Assembly (NCBI GenBank): GCA_910583885.1
Contig: CAJUAC010000113.1
Location: forward strand, 1 to 5,837
DNA: 5,837 bases
Source: an uncultured Oscillospiraceae bacterium
GTDB taxonomy: Bacteria; Bacillota; Clostridia; Oscillospirales; Oscillospiraceae
Direction: 5' to 3'
This document shows positions 5,517-5,837 of the stretch, in pieces (the first letter of the stretch is position 1; each line of letters opens with the position of its first letter). The position numbers and the translations under genes are program-made. The notes beneath the pieces are model-generated. The model was not told the origin of the DNA. It saw only the letters and a program-made list of their open reading frames with translations, and did no database searches.

Positions 5517-5837
5517 CTCTCATTTTCATCACGCTCCACCCGCCAGCGGCCAAAAGTGCGGCAATGCCGCCTGCACAGCCGAGTACGGAGAGCATTGTAG
5601 AGGGTGCGGGGCCGCTCTGGGGCGCAGGGGGCATCTCCTGAGACGTATCCGCCCCGGTCAGGCCGCTGTCCTGGGGCGCGTTGGTTTTCGTATCGTGATA
5701 GGGCACATCCGTACAGCCGAAGATGGCGGTATAGGTCACGATCTCGCAGTTGGTTTTGGCAACCTCGCCGGTGTAGTCCGCTGTGACGGTGTAGCCGGTG
5801 GCATAGCGGCTGGTGACGGAGCCGGTATAGCTGGCGG
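5497..5837 (-). CDS. C-terminal part of a membrane-anchored exported protein (5' end outside window)
   Basis: 112 residues are visible, and the frame stays open to the window edge. Although an internal Met is present at 5739, coding clearly extends upstream of it. The first part is Tyr/Thr/Gly-rich with two YTG-x-V units (YTGSV, YTGEV) and two cysteines (CEIV, FGCTD), which suggests an extracellular beta-rich domain. Then come a Pro/Ser/Gln-rich spacer (MPPAPQSGPAPS), a hydrophobic segment of about 20 residues (from MLSVLGCAGG), and a basic tail MRERRSDT. The spacer-membrane-basic tail layout resembles a sortase sorting signal, but no LPxTG is seen. It is either a plain C-terminal membrane anchor or carries a non-canonical motif. 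I do not recognise the family. It is translationally coupled to the sortase gene. Confidence 0.8.
   Translation of the reverse strand, partial: ASYTGSVTSRYATGYTVTADYTGEVAKTNCEIVTYTAIFGCTDVPYHDTKTNAPQDSGLTGADTSQEMPPAPQSGPAPSTMLSVLGCAGGIAALLAAGGWSVMKMRERRSDT

Noticed and set aside
4640..5641. Plus-strand open frame of 333 codons
   Set aside because: Codon-aligned antisense of the sortase gene. Its start lies in the CAP promoter, and the product is low-complexity Gly/Ala/Val.
1..5837. tRNA, rRNA, insertion sequence or transposase
   Set aside because: No such signature was seen; nearly the whole window is accounted for by the four minus-strand genes.

Overview
The window reads as part of a cell-surface gene cluster of a GC-rich Gram-positive bacterium. 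The best guess is a gut Clostridia lineage (Oscillospiraceae/Lachnospiraceae type). The clues are strong AGGAGG-like ribosome sites, a textbook sigma-A promoter, a class D-type sortase, Ig-like isopeptide (CnaB/SpaA) repeats and a 'copper amine oxidase stalk' + CAP protein. The taxon is inference. Nothing seen here proves a mobile element, although such adhesin-sortase cassettes are also found on integrative elements of these bacteria.

All four genes lie on the minus strand, so transcription runs from high to low coordinates. In that order: (1) the C-terminal end of an exported protein with a final membrane segment (5837-5497, 5' end outside the window); (2) a class D-type sortase that most likely starts at a TTG codon overlapping the previous stop (5500-4679); (3) after a consensus sigma-A promoter (4656-4628), an exported stalk + Ig-like + CAP protein (4574-3621); (4) after a hairpin (3604-3572), a very large exported adhesin (3535 to the window edge, at least 1178 residues). 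The adhesin has a candidate Cys-Gln thioester domain followed by nine complete isopeptide modules and one cut by the edge. Only 85 and 104 bp are intergenic.

A plausible joint role is as follows. The adhesin is secreted, stiffened by intramolecular Lys-Asn/Asp bonds and tipped with a reactive thioester for covalent capture of a target. The sortase would attach it, or the upstream membrane protein, to the wall. The CAP protein would be a co-expressed secreted accessory. The adhesin's C-terminus, and so its sorting signal, lies outside the window, so the enzyme-substrate pairing is not shown directly.

The long open frames on the plus strand (about 674-3595, 3768-4478 and 4640-5641) sit codon-on-codon opposite the real genes. 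They are explained by the absence of TTA, CTA and TCA codons in the minus-strand genes, not by coding on the plus strand.
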